64,000 bases of DNA. It comes from DASQZK01 sp963771005. GTDB taxonomy: Bacteria; Bacteroidota; Bacteroidia; Bacteroidales; GCA-2748055. The stretch spans positions 1,054,001 to 1,118,000 of the forward strand of contig CAVYRO010000008.1 in NCBI GenBank assembly GCA_963771005.1. Reading direction: 5' to 3'. The position numbers and the translations under genes were made by a program. The notes beneath the pieces are model-generated. The model had not been told where the DNA came from and searched no databases. It saw nothing but the letters and a program-made list of their open reading frames with translations. Shown here piece by piece: positions 1-10,700 of the stretch; position 1 is the stretch's first letter; the number at the start of each line of letters is the position of its first letter.

Positions 1-1476
1 CGGGGCTGTATTTGCCACAATCTTATCGATCAGATAGTTCGGATCGTTTCTTCTTCTGGCAATTCTCACCAGGTCGTCCCAAACGATATTTTCGAAGGCC
101 ATTTCCTCGGCCCTCTCTTTCATAATCATATCTTCAACTTCAATCATACTCGCACTCGGGGTTAACTTCACCGGGCTTATATTGAGAGCCTGCAAACACT
201 CGTTAACAATAGTAATTGCTTTGGAAGTCATCCCGAGACGGTTGTATGCTTCAGCAACCTGTAAACTGTAATTATGTGTTTTATAAACAATTATGTTTGC
301 GTCACTAACATAAGGTGCCCTCCTTGTGCCTAAGGTATCAAGACCGATATATTTCCAGATGATCGAGTCGGTCCTGCTCGATGAAATTGAATCAAGCCAC
401 CAGGACTTTCTTTGTCCTCGGATAACATCTCCATCTTCGACCCAGTTCCTGATGGCCCGCTCCGAAGGTTTTACGATATATTCCCCACCATCTTCCGGAC
501 GGTTGGAAGTAAACTTTGCATAAATATTCCACTGGTTATAATCTTCCTTATATATCAGGGTAAGCGTATTCCCGCTCTGCCAGCCTTCAGATCCGGGTCC
601 TGCATTTTCAGCTCCTCCCACATAGATCGTTCTGAACCAGTCACCCGGAGAATCGTCGAAAGAGAGGTTGTGGCTGAAATTCCATTGGTTAGCGGGTTTT
701 TGAATGATTTCCCACATTTTTAGGACGTCTTCGTACCTTCCTTCATAATTATAAATTTCAATCAGCAAAGCCAGAACGGCACCGTAATTAGCCATTTCCC
801 TTTGCCAGGGCTCGGTATTCAGCCCCTGGCCATAGTAACCCCAATACTGAAAGGTGCCATTCCAGTAATCCAGGGACCATTGATGACATAGGCTTAACTG
901 GGCTACAAGCTGATCGAGAATGGAATCGGCTGACATGGGAGCCACATTGAAGTCCTGCTTTGCACCTTGTGAAGAGCTTGTAATGTAAGGCACATCACCC
1001 CAATTTTTCACGAGTTCAAAATACGCATACGACCGCATAAAAATCGCTTCCAGAATGAACTGGTATTCATATTCAACAGGCAGACTGGCATCATGCTCCG
1101 GGATCTGCTGAAGGTGCTCAAGTGCATCGTTGCACTGGTTGATCAGCCTGTAATAAAGGTCCCAGCTCGTGTATTTATTATCAGCACCAATATTATGATC
1201 AAATACCTCCATGATATCGTGGTATCTTTTTGCCCCGGGTCCGGGTTTCACCAGGTTTCCCCGAAACTCTCCCAGTACGAACCTTTGCTCAAGAAGCTCA
1301 CAAAATGTATGATATATGCCGGATTTAGAAGCAAAAGCATCTTCCTCACTTTTGTACAGGTCGCCTTTAAGCGCAAGATTCTCAGGCTCTATATCTAATA
1401 ATTTTGTACATGAGGACAAGAGCAATACCCATATGACTGCATTCAATATGAAAAAGCCTTTTCTTCTCATAATCAT
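1..1476 (-). CDS. SusD/RagB-family outer-membrane lipoprotein, 3' end cut by window
   Basis: The reading frame is open from the ATG at 1474-1476 to the first base of the window, giving 492 residues without a stop, so the C-terminus lies outside. The second in-frame ATG at 1468-1470 is an alternative start. The protein begins with a short hydrophobic signal ending in a lipobox (LLSSC, Cys about residue 23), as in SusD proteins. The visible C-terminal part has a SusD hallmark: a stretch reading RAEEMAFENIVWDDLVRIAR, the counterpart of the usual E(R)xxELxFEGxRWxDLxR motif. SusD proteins are surface lids that bind glycan over a SusC channel. This gene follows a SusC gene by 26 bp, so it is the partner of that transporter. 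The family is certain; the ligand is unknown. Confidence 0.93.
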   Translation of the reverse strand, partial: MIMRRKGFFILNAVIWVLLLSSCTKLLDIEPENLALKGDLYKSEEDAFASKSGIYHTFCELLEQRFVLGEFRGNLVKPGPGAKRYHDIMEVFDHNIGADNKYTSWDLYYRLINQCNDALEHLQQIPEHDASLPVEYEYQFILEAIFMRSYAYFELVKNWGDVPYITSSSQGAKQDFNVAPMSADSILDQLVAQLSLCHQWSLDYWNGTFQYWGYYGQGLNTEPWQREMANYGAVLALLIEIYNYEGRYEDVLKMWEIIQKPANQWNFSHNLSFDDSPGDWFRTIYVGGAENAGPGSEGWQSGNTLTLIYKEDYNQWNIYAKFTSNRPEDGGEYIVKPSERAIRNWVEDGDVIRGQRKSWWLDSISSSRTDSIIWKYIGLDTLGTRRAPYVSDANIIVYKTHNYSLQVAEAYNRLGMTSKAITIVNECLQALNISPVKLTPSASMIEVEDMIMKERAEEMAFENIVWDDLVRIARRRNDPNYLIDKIVANTAP

Positions 1477-1502
1477 TTTCTTTTATTGATTCAATTCTGC
1501 TT

Positions 1503-4500
1503 TTAAAATCCGACCCTTATCCCAGCTATGAGCATCCTTGTTTGCGGGATCCCGGCATAATACACCCCTGAATTCATGACATCACTATTAAGACTAAATT
1601 CCGGATCATATCCCTTAAATGCAGTCCAGGTATAAAGATTCTGGCCGCTTACATAAACCATAATTTTTTTCAGAGATACTTTCTCTACAAGGGATTGAGG
1701 GAGAAGATATGAAAACGTTACCGTTTTTAATCTGAAGTAGGAGCCATCCTCTACCCACCGCGACGACATCCTGGAATTTCCTGAAGGATCTCCCAGAGCA
1801 GCCCCGGGCATCGATGTCTGGTCGCCACTTTGCGTCCAGCGGTTAAGAACATTGGTTGTCTGATTGTCATAACCGGACATGGATTCAAGAACATATTTTA
1901 ATTCATCCACAACTTCGTTCCCATACTGATAATTAAACATGGCCATAAGGCTAAAACCCTTGTAATTCCACGAGCTGTAAACACCTCCAAAGACATCGGG
2001 CATGGTTGAACCAAGAATCGTTTTGTCCTTTTTATTGATCTCCCCATCCTTGTTGATATCTTCAAAAATCAGATCACCGGGTTGAAAAGGCTGATATCCG
2101 TACCCGGATGGATCAATACCCGTATTTTTTACTTTAATTTCGTCTGCCTCCTGATAGATCCCGATTACCTTGTATCCATAGATGGAACCCAGGGATTCTC
2201 CCTGCCTTGCGATGCCTTCGAATATTCCGTAATTCCTGATCACATCACCGTCAGGAAAGTCGATTATTTTATTTTTGTTTACAGAAATGTTGGCTCCTAT
2301 ATTCCAGGTAAGATCCCGGTTAAGAATACGGGCATCGATCCCGGTCTCGAACCCTTTATTTTGGATCTTGCCCATATTGACGATCCTGTAATCGAATCCC
2401 GATTCCCATGCTATCCGTTCATAGGTTAGCAGGTCGGTGGTAGTTTTAATGTAATAATCGGCAAAGATGTTCAAGCGCTGTTTCAGTACAGATAGATCAA
2501 ATCCGGCATCCCATTGAGCTGTTTTTTCCCAGCGCAGATCCGGATTTCTGAGGTTTCCCGGCCGGTATCCTCCCATTAGCTGGTAGTTGGCAGGAATATA
2601 ATAATCAAGTGACGAATAATTTCCGATATCGTCCGAACCACTTATACCATAGGAAGTTCTCAGTTTAAGCAGGTTCACAAGGCGGATATCCTGCATAAAT
2701 GGTTCTGAAGAGATCTTCCATGCCAGGGCTGCTCCCGGAAAATATCCCATGCGGTTGTTCTTACCAAACCTTGAAGAACCATCAACCCTTAGGTTTGCAG
2801 ATATAAAATATTTGTCATTATAGGAGTAATGAGCATTTCCGAAATAAGACAAGGTGATCCACCTGCCGCCGGAATAATTGATCGAATCCATCTTAGCCCC
2901 TGAATTAAGACTTGTAAAATTATCGGAAGGTGTATTGATCGCGCTTCCGTAATCGGATTCAAACTGATTGGATTGAATGGATACTCCTGCGACAAAGGAA
3001 AGTTTATGGACATAGTTTATCAGTTTGCTGTATTCAAGTAGCGTCTCATTGGTAAACATCTGTTCCTTGGAAATCTGAAGTGAGGTTTGATTGATCCTGT
3101 CCTGAAACCTCGCAATTCCTTCCGAGGGAATGAATCTATTTTCCCGGATCCTGAAATAATCCATCCCGACCGTCGTACTAAGCTTTAGCCGGGAGTTAAA
3201 ACTATACGCGGCGGAAACAGTTCCGATCAGCCGGTTAACGACACTTGTGTTTTCGAGACCCTGGATGACGGCCACAGGATTACTCTTTTCATTAAAATCA
3301 GCTGAATCCAACGGATTGGATAAATATTCCCTGTTGAAAGGTTCCAATATGGGAGATTTGGTTGTAGCCAGGAGGATGGGGTTATAGATTGAGTTCCCCT
3401 GGTCATGTGATCTCAAATTTGAATTTGTATAGGAAATGCGTGAGGAAAAAGTAAGTTTAGGTGATATCTGGTAATCAAGGTTAAAACGTGACGTGAGTCT
3501 TTTCAAAGAAGTATTATTAATGATCCCGTCTTTATCGGTATAACCAACCGTAAACATATATTTAGAAATACCGTCGCCTCCCTTCAGCCGGAGATGATAG
3601 TTCTGGACCGGTGCAGGCTTGAATATTTCTTTTTGCCAGTTTGTATTATTGTTAAACCTTTCACCCGGATCCGGGTCAAGAACTGCATTGAATCTCCTGG
3701 ATATCTCAGAGGCTGGCATATCTTCGGGGAATTTTAGCTCGCTGAATAGTTGCCGGTATTGTGATGCGTTAAGCAAGGGAATGTTTTCAGGAACAACGCT
3801 GATTCCCCCATAACTGCTGAAATCGAGGGTTGATGCACCCTGGCTGCCCTGATATGTATTGATCAATATAATGCCGTTAGCGGCCCTGTCACCATAAGTA
3901 GACATTGAATATCCATCTCTGAGTACCGTTATTGATTCAATGTCCTCAGGGTTGATATCCACGAGAGGGTTATAGGGAGTACCCTGCGAAAGAGTGTTTT
4001 CAAATATATTGGTTTTCAGGAGAAACCCATCGATGATATAAAGGGGTTCATGACTTGTATTAATGGAGGAAGCCCCATGTATATATATTTCAGCGCCGGA
4101 ACCCGGAAAAGCAGAACGCCTGGTCACTAAGGCTCCCGGGGCTAATCCCTGGATCATGGTCTCAAGGGATTCTGCGGTTTGCTGACGGAGTAAATTTTCC
4201 GGTACGACAGATACGCTTTCTGTCAGATCCTGTAATTTGCTCTTCCCGTAAGTAACCGGGATAACATCTTCTGCGGAAGGAAGATTAACATCCGTTAACT
4301 GAACGAAAACAGAAATCCTTCCCCGTAAAGGTACCTCCTGTGCTTTATACCCAGGATAGGAAAAAACCAGCATTGCATTTTTATCAGGGACCTGTATTTG
4401 AAAATTTCCCATACTATCCGATTTGGTTATTGTTCCAGGGCTTTGAACTACGGATATTATGATGTCTCCCAAAGGTTCACCCGTGTCAATGGAAACTACC

Positions 4501-4604
4501 TGCCCTTCAATAATTATTCCATCGGGGACCTGGGCGACCACTCCGGATGAAAGAATGCCGGTAATGCACAGGAAAAAAGAAAGGTTGAACAAAATATGTT
4601 TCAT
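1503..4604 (-). CDS. SusC/RagA-family TonB-dependent outer-membrane transporter (1033 aa)
   Basis: The protein has a signal peptide ending near VVAQ (residue 25), a carboxypeptidase-regulatory-like beta domain (about 30-110), a plug domain (about 120-250) and a long 22-strand-type barrel ending in the aromatic GIRVGF. SusC proteins import oligomers through the outer membrane using TonB energy, in a pair with SusD. The SusC signature in the plug is altered here to LRDGYSMSTYGDRAANGIIL; the usual form, seen in the other SusC of this window, has DASATAIYGSRAANG. This could reflect a distant subfamily. The gene sits 23 bp after a FAS1 lipoprotein gene and 26 bp before a SusD gene, in the same operon as a second such trio. 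Confidence 0.95.
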   Translation of the reverse strand: MKHILFNLSFFLCITGILSSGVVAQVPDGIIIEGQVVSIDTGEPLGDIIISVVQSPGTITKSDSMGNFQIQVPDKNAMLVFSYPGYKAQEVPLRGRISVFVQLTDVNLPSAEDVIPVTYGKSKLQDLTESVSVVPENLLRQQTAESLETMIQGLAPGALVTRRSAFPGSGAEIYIHGASSINTSHEPLYIIDGFLLKTNIFENTLSQGTPYNPLVDINPEDIESITVLRDGYSMSTYGDRAANGIILINTYQGSQGASTLDFSSYGGISVVPENIPLLNASQYRQLFSELKFPEDMPASEISRRFNAVLDPDPGERFNNNTNWQKEIFKPAPVQNYHLRLKGGDGISKYMFTVGYTDKDGIINNTSLKRLTSRFNLDYQISPKLTFSSRISYTNSNLRSHDQGNSIYNPILLATTKSPILEPFNREYLSNPLDSADFNEKSNPVAVIQGLENTSVVNRLIGTVSAAYSFNSRLKLSTTVGMDYFRIRENRFIPSEGIARFQDRINQTSLQISKEQMFTNETLLEYSKLINYVHKLSFVAGVSIQSNQFESDYGSAINTPSDNFTSLNSGAKMDSINYSGGRWITLSYFGNAHYSYNDKYFISANLRVDGSSRFGKNNRMGYFPGAALAWKISSEPFMQDIRLVNLLKLRTSYGISGSDDIGNYSSLDYYIPANYQLMGGYRPGNLRNPDLRWEKTAQWDAGFDLSVLKQRLNIFADYYIKTTTDLLTYERIAWESGFDYRIVNMGKIQNKGFETGIDARILNRDLTWNIGANISVNKNKIIDFPDGDVIRNYGIFEGIARQGESLGSIYGYKVIGIYQEADEIKVKNTGIDPSGYGYQPFQPGDLIFEDINKDGEINKKDKTILGSTMPDVFGGVYSSWNYKGFSLMAMFNYQYGNEVVDELKYVLESMSGYDNQTTNVLNRWTQSGDQTSMPGAALGDPSGNSRMSSRWVEDGSYFRLKTVTFSYLLPQSLVEKVSLKKIMVYVSGQNLYTWTAFKGYDPEFSLNSDVMNSGVYYAGIPQTRMLIAGIRVGF

Positions 4605-4627
4605 CTTACAAAATTTAGGTCCGTTAG

Positions 4628-6091
4628 TTAATTTTCGACAGGTGCCAGTTTTATGTAGTCATATAGTCCATCGCCATCCGTCAGGTTTATAAACTTGAAA
4701 ATATGATCGCTTAAAATCTGGAAAGTCTTCTGCCCGATTACCACTTCATTTGAAGGAGTTGTTTTTGTCAAATCAATTTCCTGTCCCAGAGGAGTCCCGT
4801 CAATATATAGCTGTACTTTAGCGAAAGCGGAATTGGAGATGTATCCCAGGATTACATTATAATTACCAGGAATAATGTTTTTAATTTTGAATTCAATGAA
4901 GTTGGATTTCTGAATTGCATCGTACCTCAACTGCGTTTCATTGGATTCGAGGTAAATATCCGTCCCAGGTGTCCATGATACCAGGCTGTCCTCATCTACT
5001 TCATATTTGAGCGTGTTTTCATTAAACCTGATACCGGATTCGCACTCCCTGATCCTAGGTTCAATCTTCAGATCTTCCGGAATAAACATTACCTGATCGG
5101 GGCCTTGTATAACCCCGTTTTTTGCAAAAATATCACTCCTGTCTTCATTCAGATGTATGGCATGATGAGTGCCGTCTGTATCCCACCACTGGTTAAAAAC
5201 CAAGCCAAAATCGACATTTGCATTGATCGTTTTACCACTAAGCGTCAATAGTCCTTCATTAAAGATCATAAATGAAAAGATCGCTCCTGCTAATTTTTTA
5301 TCTTTTATAATATGATAGTTTACAAAATCAGTGAGATTATATCCTTTTTTTGCTACTTCGGTTTTAAGGTCATTCAGGCTGTTGATCCCGGCGGCCTTAA
5401 AAACATCATCCGTCTCAGCAAACACAGTAAACGTGCTGTTGAGTTTTCTCTTGACAAGGTCCACAACATTCAGTTTGGTATCGTTCCCGGTTTCTGCCAG
5501 AGCGCCGGTAAAAATACTATAAGAGGAGGAACTGCTTAGATAGGACCAGATAGTAAAAGAAGGAGGTATCAGTACATTGTTAATATGATGGACAACTCCA
5601 TTTGATACCCGCCGGTCAGCTTTAATTATTCTTGATTTTGAATTTACCCATATGGAGCCATCGCCTTTTGACATATCAAACACCAGGTAATCTCCTTTTG
5701 AAGTTGTATCAGTGGAAAACCCGGGGCTCAGATCAACACTGAGTCTAACATTATTCAATATATGGTAAACAATTAAATTTCTGATCTCAGTTGAATCCAT
5801 ATCCTCAAGGCTATTTATCTCATTATTAGCAAAAAACGTATTAAAGCCCTCATCTGTCGGAGCAAAAAGCGTGTAAGTGCCATAGGAGTTAAGCATCCCG
5901 GCCAGGCCCGATTTATCAATAGCTTCAGTCAGTATTGAAAATTCATCCTTATTTTCATCAATTTTCAAATAACTGTAAACCTGTTCCTTTGTAGGATCCT
6001 TATAAATCTGACCCAGTTCCGTTGTGCAGGAATTAAAAATATTCAATCCTGCCAAACAGAATATCAATAAGCACCATCCTGATCGTTTCAT
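4628..6091 (-). CDS. Lipoprotein with two FAS1 (fasciclin) domains and a C-terminal beta-sandwich
   Basis: I chose the ATG at 6089-6091 because it places a typical lipoprotein signal at the N-terminus, with a lipobox ending NSC (Cys about residue 22); an upstream ATG at 6133 would add 14 hydrophilic residues. Two FAS1 domains follow, about 35-185 and 185-340. The first shows the H1-type motif TLFAPTDEGF and the H2-type motif GVVHHINNVLIPP. The last 140 residues are not FAS1. They look like a jelly-roll carbohydrate-binding module of the CBM6/35 type, ending in DYIKLAPV, but this is a fold guess. FAS1 domains mediate adhesion or ligand binding. The position between SusD and SusC genes suggests a surface glycan-binding accessory of the transporter. 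Confidence 0.85.
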   Translation of the reverse strand: MKRSGWCLLIFCLAGLNIFNSCTTELGQIYKDPTKEQVYSYLKIDENKDEFSILTEAIDKSGLAGMLNSYGTYTLFAPTDEGFNTFFANNEINSLEDMDSTEIRNLIVYHILNNVRLSVDLSPGFSTDTTSKGDYLVFDMSKGDGSIWVNSKSRIIKADRRVSNGVVHHINNVLIPPSFTIWSYLSSSSSYSIFTGALAETGNDTKLNVVDLVKRKLNSTFTVFAETDDVFKAAGINSLNDLKTEVAKKGYNLTDFVNYHIIKDKKLAGAIFSFMIFNEGLLTLSGKTINANVDFGLVFNQWWDTDGTHHAIHLNEDRSDIFAKNGVIQGPDQVMFIPEDLKIEPRIRECESGIRFNENTLKYEVDEDSLVSWTPGTDIYLESNETQLRYDAIQKSNFIEFKIKNIIPGNYNVILGYISNSAFAKVQLYIDGTPLGQEIDLTKTTPSNEVVIGQKTFQILSDHIFKFINLTDGDGLYDYIKLAPVEN

Positions 6092-6148
6092 CGCTTTCCT
6101 TTGTTTTGTATGAGAACAATTAGCTTGTGTCATTCTTACTATTTTTTC

Positions 6149-7657
6149 CTATTGAAAATCATAGTAGGGATTCTGAACCAGGCTCTTGTTAATTCTTAAT
6201 TCATCATAATAGATCGGCAGATACCAGCTTTCGGGATTTGTAAGTCTCTTCCCGATTTCTATGTCATCCCAGACTTTATAAATCCGGTTTACCAGGTATT
6301 CCGATCCATTGGATTCCGAATACCGTACAAGGTCAAACCAACGTTTTCCTTCAAATGCAAGTTCCCGTTTTCGTTCCTCCAGGATTTCAAATGAGAGGTT
6401 TTCCGATGAGATACTGCGATCAAGAGGAGCCAGTTGAGCCCGTGTTCGGACAATATTCACTGCCTCGACGCTTGACGCAACCTGTCCGCTCTTATTCAGG
6501 GCTTCTGCCTTCATGAGGAATATATCAGCCAGCCGGTAGAAGATCCAGTTCCCTTCACTTAAATCCGACTGTCTTCTGCTTGTAATGGCAGACCCTGTTC
6601 CACTGTATTTCCAGACTATATTATCTCCGGAAACCGTGGCATACGATCTACTTTTACCACGTATGCCATCCTCAGCGGTCAGGTTCTCAGTCCAAAACGT
6701 AACTGTTGACGTCTCCGGGTTAAGCATAACTGTGTATGCCGGTGACTCCCCTTCCACTGAGAACCAGTCGACAAGGTCATTTTTTTCCAATAATCCCGCA
6801 TTGTACTGAAGCTCAAAAATGGATTCATCAGAATTCCCGGGATAAAACAGGTTAAACCACGTATCGCTTTCTTCCAGGTGAAAAACTCCGGAATTAATTA
6901 TTTTATCGGCTTCCTCCACACTCTTCGCGTAATAGGCAGGGTCATTCCGGCCCATCCACAGATACACGTCAGCCTTTAATGCATGAACCGCATAAACTGT
7001 GGCTCTGCCATGATCTTCAAGAGGATTTCCATACGTACTTTTTGAATATTGTTCCGCCATATCCAGATCACTGACGATCTGCGCAAAAATTTCCTCTGAT
7101 GTGCTTTTCGGGAAATAATATCCCTCATCATCGGTGGCATAAGAGGTGGTGATCAAAGGTACCTCCTTGAATGTTCTGACCAGATAAAAATAAGCGAATG
7201 CCCTCACAAAGTAGCACTCTCCAAGAAATCCATCCAAATCCTCTTTTGAAAAATTTATATCTGTTTTCTGAGCGGCAGGTCCATTTTCGAGTATAGTATT
7301 GGCACGGTTTATCAGGACATAGAAGTCATTCCACTGGCATATACCGTTGTATTGACTTACGATTTGCTTATTCAATTCACTGGCTATATCCCAGTTTTCA
7401 ACATACAGCATATCCCCTCTTACTTCTCCCCAGAGAATAAACAGTTCGAGACACTCCTGCAACTGGTCATAACAACCCATAACCGCGGCTTTTACATCTT
7501 CCTGTGATTTCCAGAATTCCTCCTTGGTAAGACCGTCATAGGGCATGCGGTCAAGGGTTTTATTGCAGGAAATAAAGGGTAAGGCGGCAATTAAAACAGC
7601 CGGTAGTAAAAGAATTACTTTTCGGAAAACCGTGATTCTGTATTTTATTTTTTTCAT
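6149..7657 (-). CDS. SusD/RagB-family outer-membrane lipoprotein (502 aa)
   Basis: This is a full-length SusD homologue. It has a signal peptide with lipobox FISC (Cys about residue 31), an N-terminal TPR-like helical part with the motif GECYFVRAFAYFYLVRTF, and the C-terminal SusD motif ILEERKRELAFEGKRWFDLV. The end, with WYLPIYYDELRINKSLVQNP, is also typical of the family. It forms the mobile lid of the outer-membrane glycan importer with the SusC encoded just upstream (86 bp gap). Downstream, 57 bp away, begins the two-FAS1 lipoprotein gene of the second module. Its length is normal and nothing is broken. Confidence 0.96.
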   Translation of the reverse strand: MKKIKYRITVFRKVILLLPAVLIAALPFISCNKTLDRMPYDGLTKEEFWKSQEDVKAAVMGCYDQLQECLELFILWGEVRGDMLYVENWDIASELNKQIVSQYNGICQWNDFYVLINRANTILENGPAAQKTDINFSKEDLDGFLGECYFVRAFAYFYLVRTFKEVPLITTSYATDDEGYYFPKSTSEEIFAQIVSDLDMAEQYSKSTYGNPLEDHGRATVYAVHALKADVYLWMGRNDPAYYAKSVEEADKIINSGVFHLEESDTWFNLFYPGNSDESIFELQYNAGLLEKNDLVDWFSVEGESPAYTVMLNPETSTVTFWTENLTAEDGIRGKSRSYATVSGDNIVWKYSGTGSAITSRRQSDLSEGNWIFYRLADIFLMKAEALNKSGQVASSVEAVNIVRTRAQLAPLDRSISSENLSFEILEERKRELAFEGKRWFDLVRYSESNGSEYLVNRIYKVWDDIEIGKRLTNPESWYLPIYYDELRINKSLVQNPYYDFQ

Positions 7658-7743
7658 AAGCAGATTATTAATCTTTTCTACCTGATCAATTCCTCAGAGA
7701 CAATATGTTCCAGCTCCGTGTATTTTTAGAACTAATTACTGAA

Positions 7744-10700
7744 TCAAAAGGTGATATTCAGTCCTACAGTATATATCTTAGGCAGAGAAGTTCTTGAATT
7801 ATCCACTGCTACGGAAAGCGGTGAATTTCCAAGAATGCCCACCTCCGGATCTGCCCCGGTATAATTAGTCCATGTATGTAAATTAAATGCGGAGAGGAAC
7901 ACCTGCATGTTATCCAGATGCATCTTCGAGGAGATACTTTCAGGGACATTATATGCTAATGATGCCGTTCGCAATCTTATATAAGAAGCATCCTCTACAA
8001 AACGATCCGAACCTTCCCAGTTATGTCCGCTTTGGTAGATTGCCCTCGGAATATCCGTTATGTCTCCTTGTTTTCTCCACCTCCTGAGTGTAGCCGTACT
8101 CTGGTTGTTTTGATCATAAAGATTTTCAGATCTCATCCTGGTGAGATTAATAACCTGGTTTCCGTACTTGTACTCGAAAAATACAGAGAGGGTGAAATCT
8201 TTATAAGAAACGTTGCTCGTTATTCCTCCAAAGAACCTGGGATTTGAATTTCCTATTTTTACGATATCCAGTTCATTGATCAAACCATCATGATTGATAT
8301 CTTCATAATTGGCATCACCGCCGCGGAATGTATAACCGTTATTATTTTCGAAGCGCATATATTTCGGCTCGCCATCGAAATCATAAATAATATTTCCGTT
8401 TACGTCCCTTGCTATGGCATCTTCGTCCGTCGGATAAACGCCCAGGCACCGGTAACCGTAAAAGGACCCGATCGCGTCGCCAATCCCGGCTTTAACTATA
8501 TATGCATCTGCAATACGTTCCCCGTCAATAGGCACGCCGTTGTTCAGTCTTGTGATATAGTTTATATTCCTCGATATATTGAAGTTGATCTTCCATTTCA
8601 GATCTCCCTGAAGCACGTAAACATCCATTCCAAGATCAAACCCCTTGTTTTCAATATCGCCAAAGTTCTGGAGTACGCTTTCAAAGCCGGTCGATCCGGG
8701 AATATCCTGAACATAGAGAAGGTCCTTTGTTGATTTAATATACCAGTCGTTAATGAGAGTGACCCTGTCATTCCACAGGGAAAGATCGAATCCGATATTC
8801 TTCTGAACACTGGTTTCCCATGAGAGATGGTTCAGCTGGATGTTATCCGCGGCGACGGTGGCATAATTCATATATTTACCATCGCTTGAATAGGTACCCA
8901 GGAAAAGATAATTACCATCCGGTTGTCTTCCGTTTGAACCATAGGAAGCTCTGATTTTAAAATCTGTGATGAAGGAAATATCTTTCATGAAGTTCTCAGA
9001 CGAGAGTCGCCATGCAGCTGAAAATGCGGGAAATAATCCATACCGGTTGGCAACTCCGAATTTTGATGACCCGTCACGCCTGATAGTACTTGTAAAAAGA
9101 TACCTGTCGAGCAGCGTATACCGGATTTCTCCCGTTTGAGAAAGGAGTGCATTATCCCCGCGGGAGGATGTGAGCTTAAACCACCTGCTGCTGGCATTGA
9201 TCCTGGGCAAATAAACAGAACCCGTGTTGCTGGCATTGTTGGAAAACTCATCCTCTTTTGAAACTTCCACAGAAGTAACAAAAGTTGCACTCAATTCATG
9301 GATTTCTCCGAAGGTATTCTTATAGGCTAATATATTTTCCTGGGTGAAATCTGTATGACTATTATTGACATACGTATTATTATTCACCAGCTCGTCTCCC
9401 CATACAACACCGGTTGCTTCAGCCGGAATAAAACCAAAATCGTCATTATCACCGAAATTCATTGAAACACGGCTGGTAAGGCTTAAATTTTTCGCAATAT
9501 TATAGATTGCAAAAACATCAGCCACCAGTGAGTTGTCAACTGTGCTGCTTACGCTGGAATTAGCGAAAGCGACTGGGTTGAAACTGCCATATCCCTGTAC
9601 ATATGTATTTTGGGGATTAAAATAAGTAGGCAGATTATGACCAAGGCTATCCTGCTCATAAACCGAGAGGTTAGGCGCTTTCGTGAAAGCCATTGCATAA
9701 GGGCTGTATTCAGCAACTGACGGATTCTGAAGCCGGCCACGGGCATAAAAGATACTATTCCCGAATCTTAATTTGTCAGATATCCTGTAATCCAGGTTAA
9801 ACCGGCCGCTTAGCCTGTTGTATCCGGTTTTGATCACCGATCCCGGCTCATTGAGATAGGAGAGACTAAAACTATATGCGGTAGATTCTCCCCCGCCCCG
9901 AATATTGGCGTCATATTTTTGAGTTACGGAAGTTTGCTCCAGGGCACTGATCCAATCTGTGTTGTTATTATATTCTTCGTACCACTCCGCGGTAGGGTCA
10001 TCCCGGAGATAAGGCAAAGCGCTGCTCAATGTATTGCCTGCATGCTGATATGCTTCCAGCTGTAGAATTTTATAACTGTTCCCGCTATTCAGGGGAATAT
10101 GTCTCGGAGGCATGCGAACTCCCACGCTGGAAGTGACATTCACCCTTGTTTTCTCTTTTTTCCCGCGTTTTGTCGTGATGATTACCACTCCGTTTGCGGC
10201 TCTCGAACCATAGATAGCCGTGGCTGAAGCATCTTTTAGTACATCGATCTTTTCAATATCGCCGGGGTTTAAGTCTGCGATCGGGCTTCTTCTTGTATTG
10301 GATATAGCATCAGCAGCTTCACTCTCATGAGACAGATATGGAACCCCGTCAACTATGTATAAGGGTTCATTCCTGCCGGAAACAGAAGTGCTTCCACGAA
10401 TCCGGACAGTCACTCCGGAACCTGGATCTCCCGAATTTGTGATGATCTGAACTCCCGGGATCTGACCCTGCATCATTTGTTCAACGCTGTTGATAGGTGC
10501 CTGAGCCATTTTTTCTACGTTCAGGGATGAAACGGATCCGGTAATATCTCTTTGTTCAACCACTCCATATCCTGTGTTCACCGGCCCCTTTTTTGCAATT
10601 GCAGTGATCGTGATTTCATCCAGCTCCTGAACCGATTCTTTGAGACCGATATCAATTTTTTTTCTACCGGCAATATCTACGATCTGAGTAATAAATCCAA

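Noticed and set aside
8290..8733. A 147-codon open frame on the plus strand inside the SusC gene
   Set aside because: It is antisense to well-supported SusC barrel sequence and shows no domain or start-site support.
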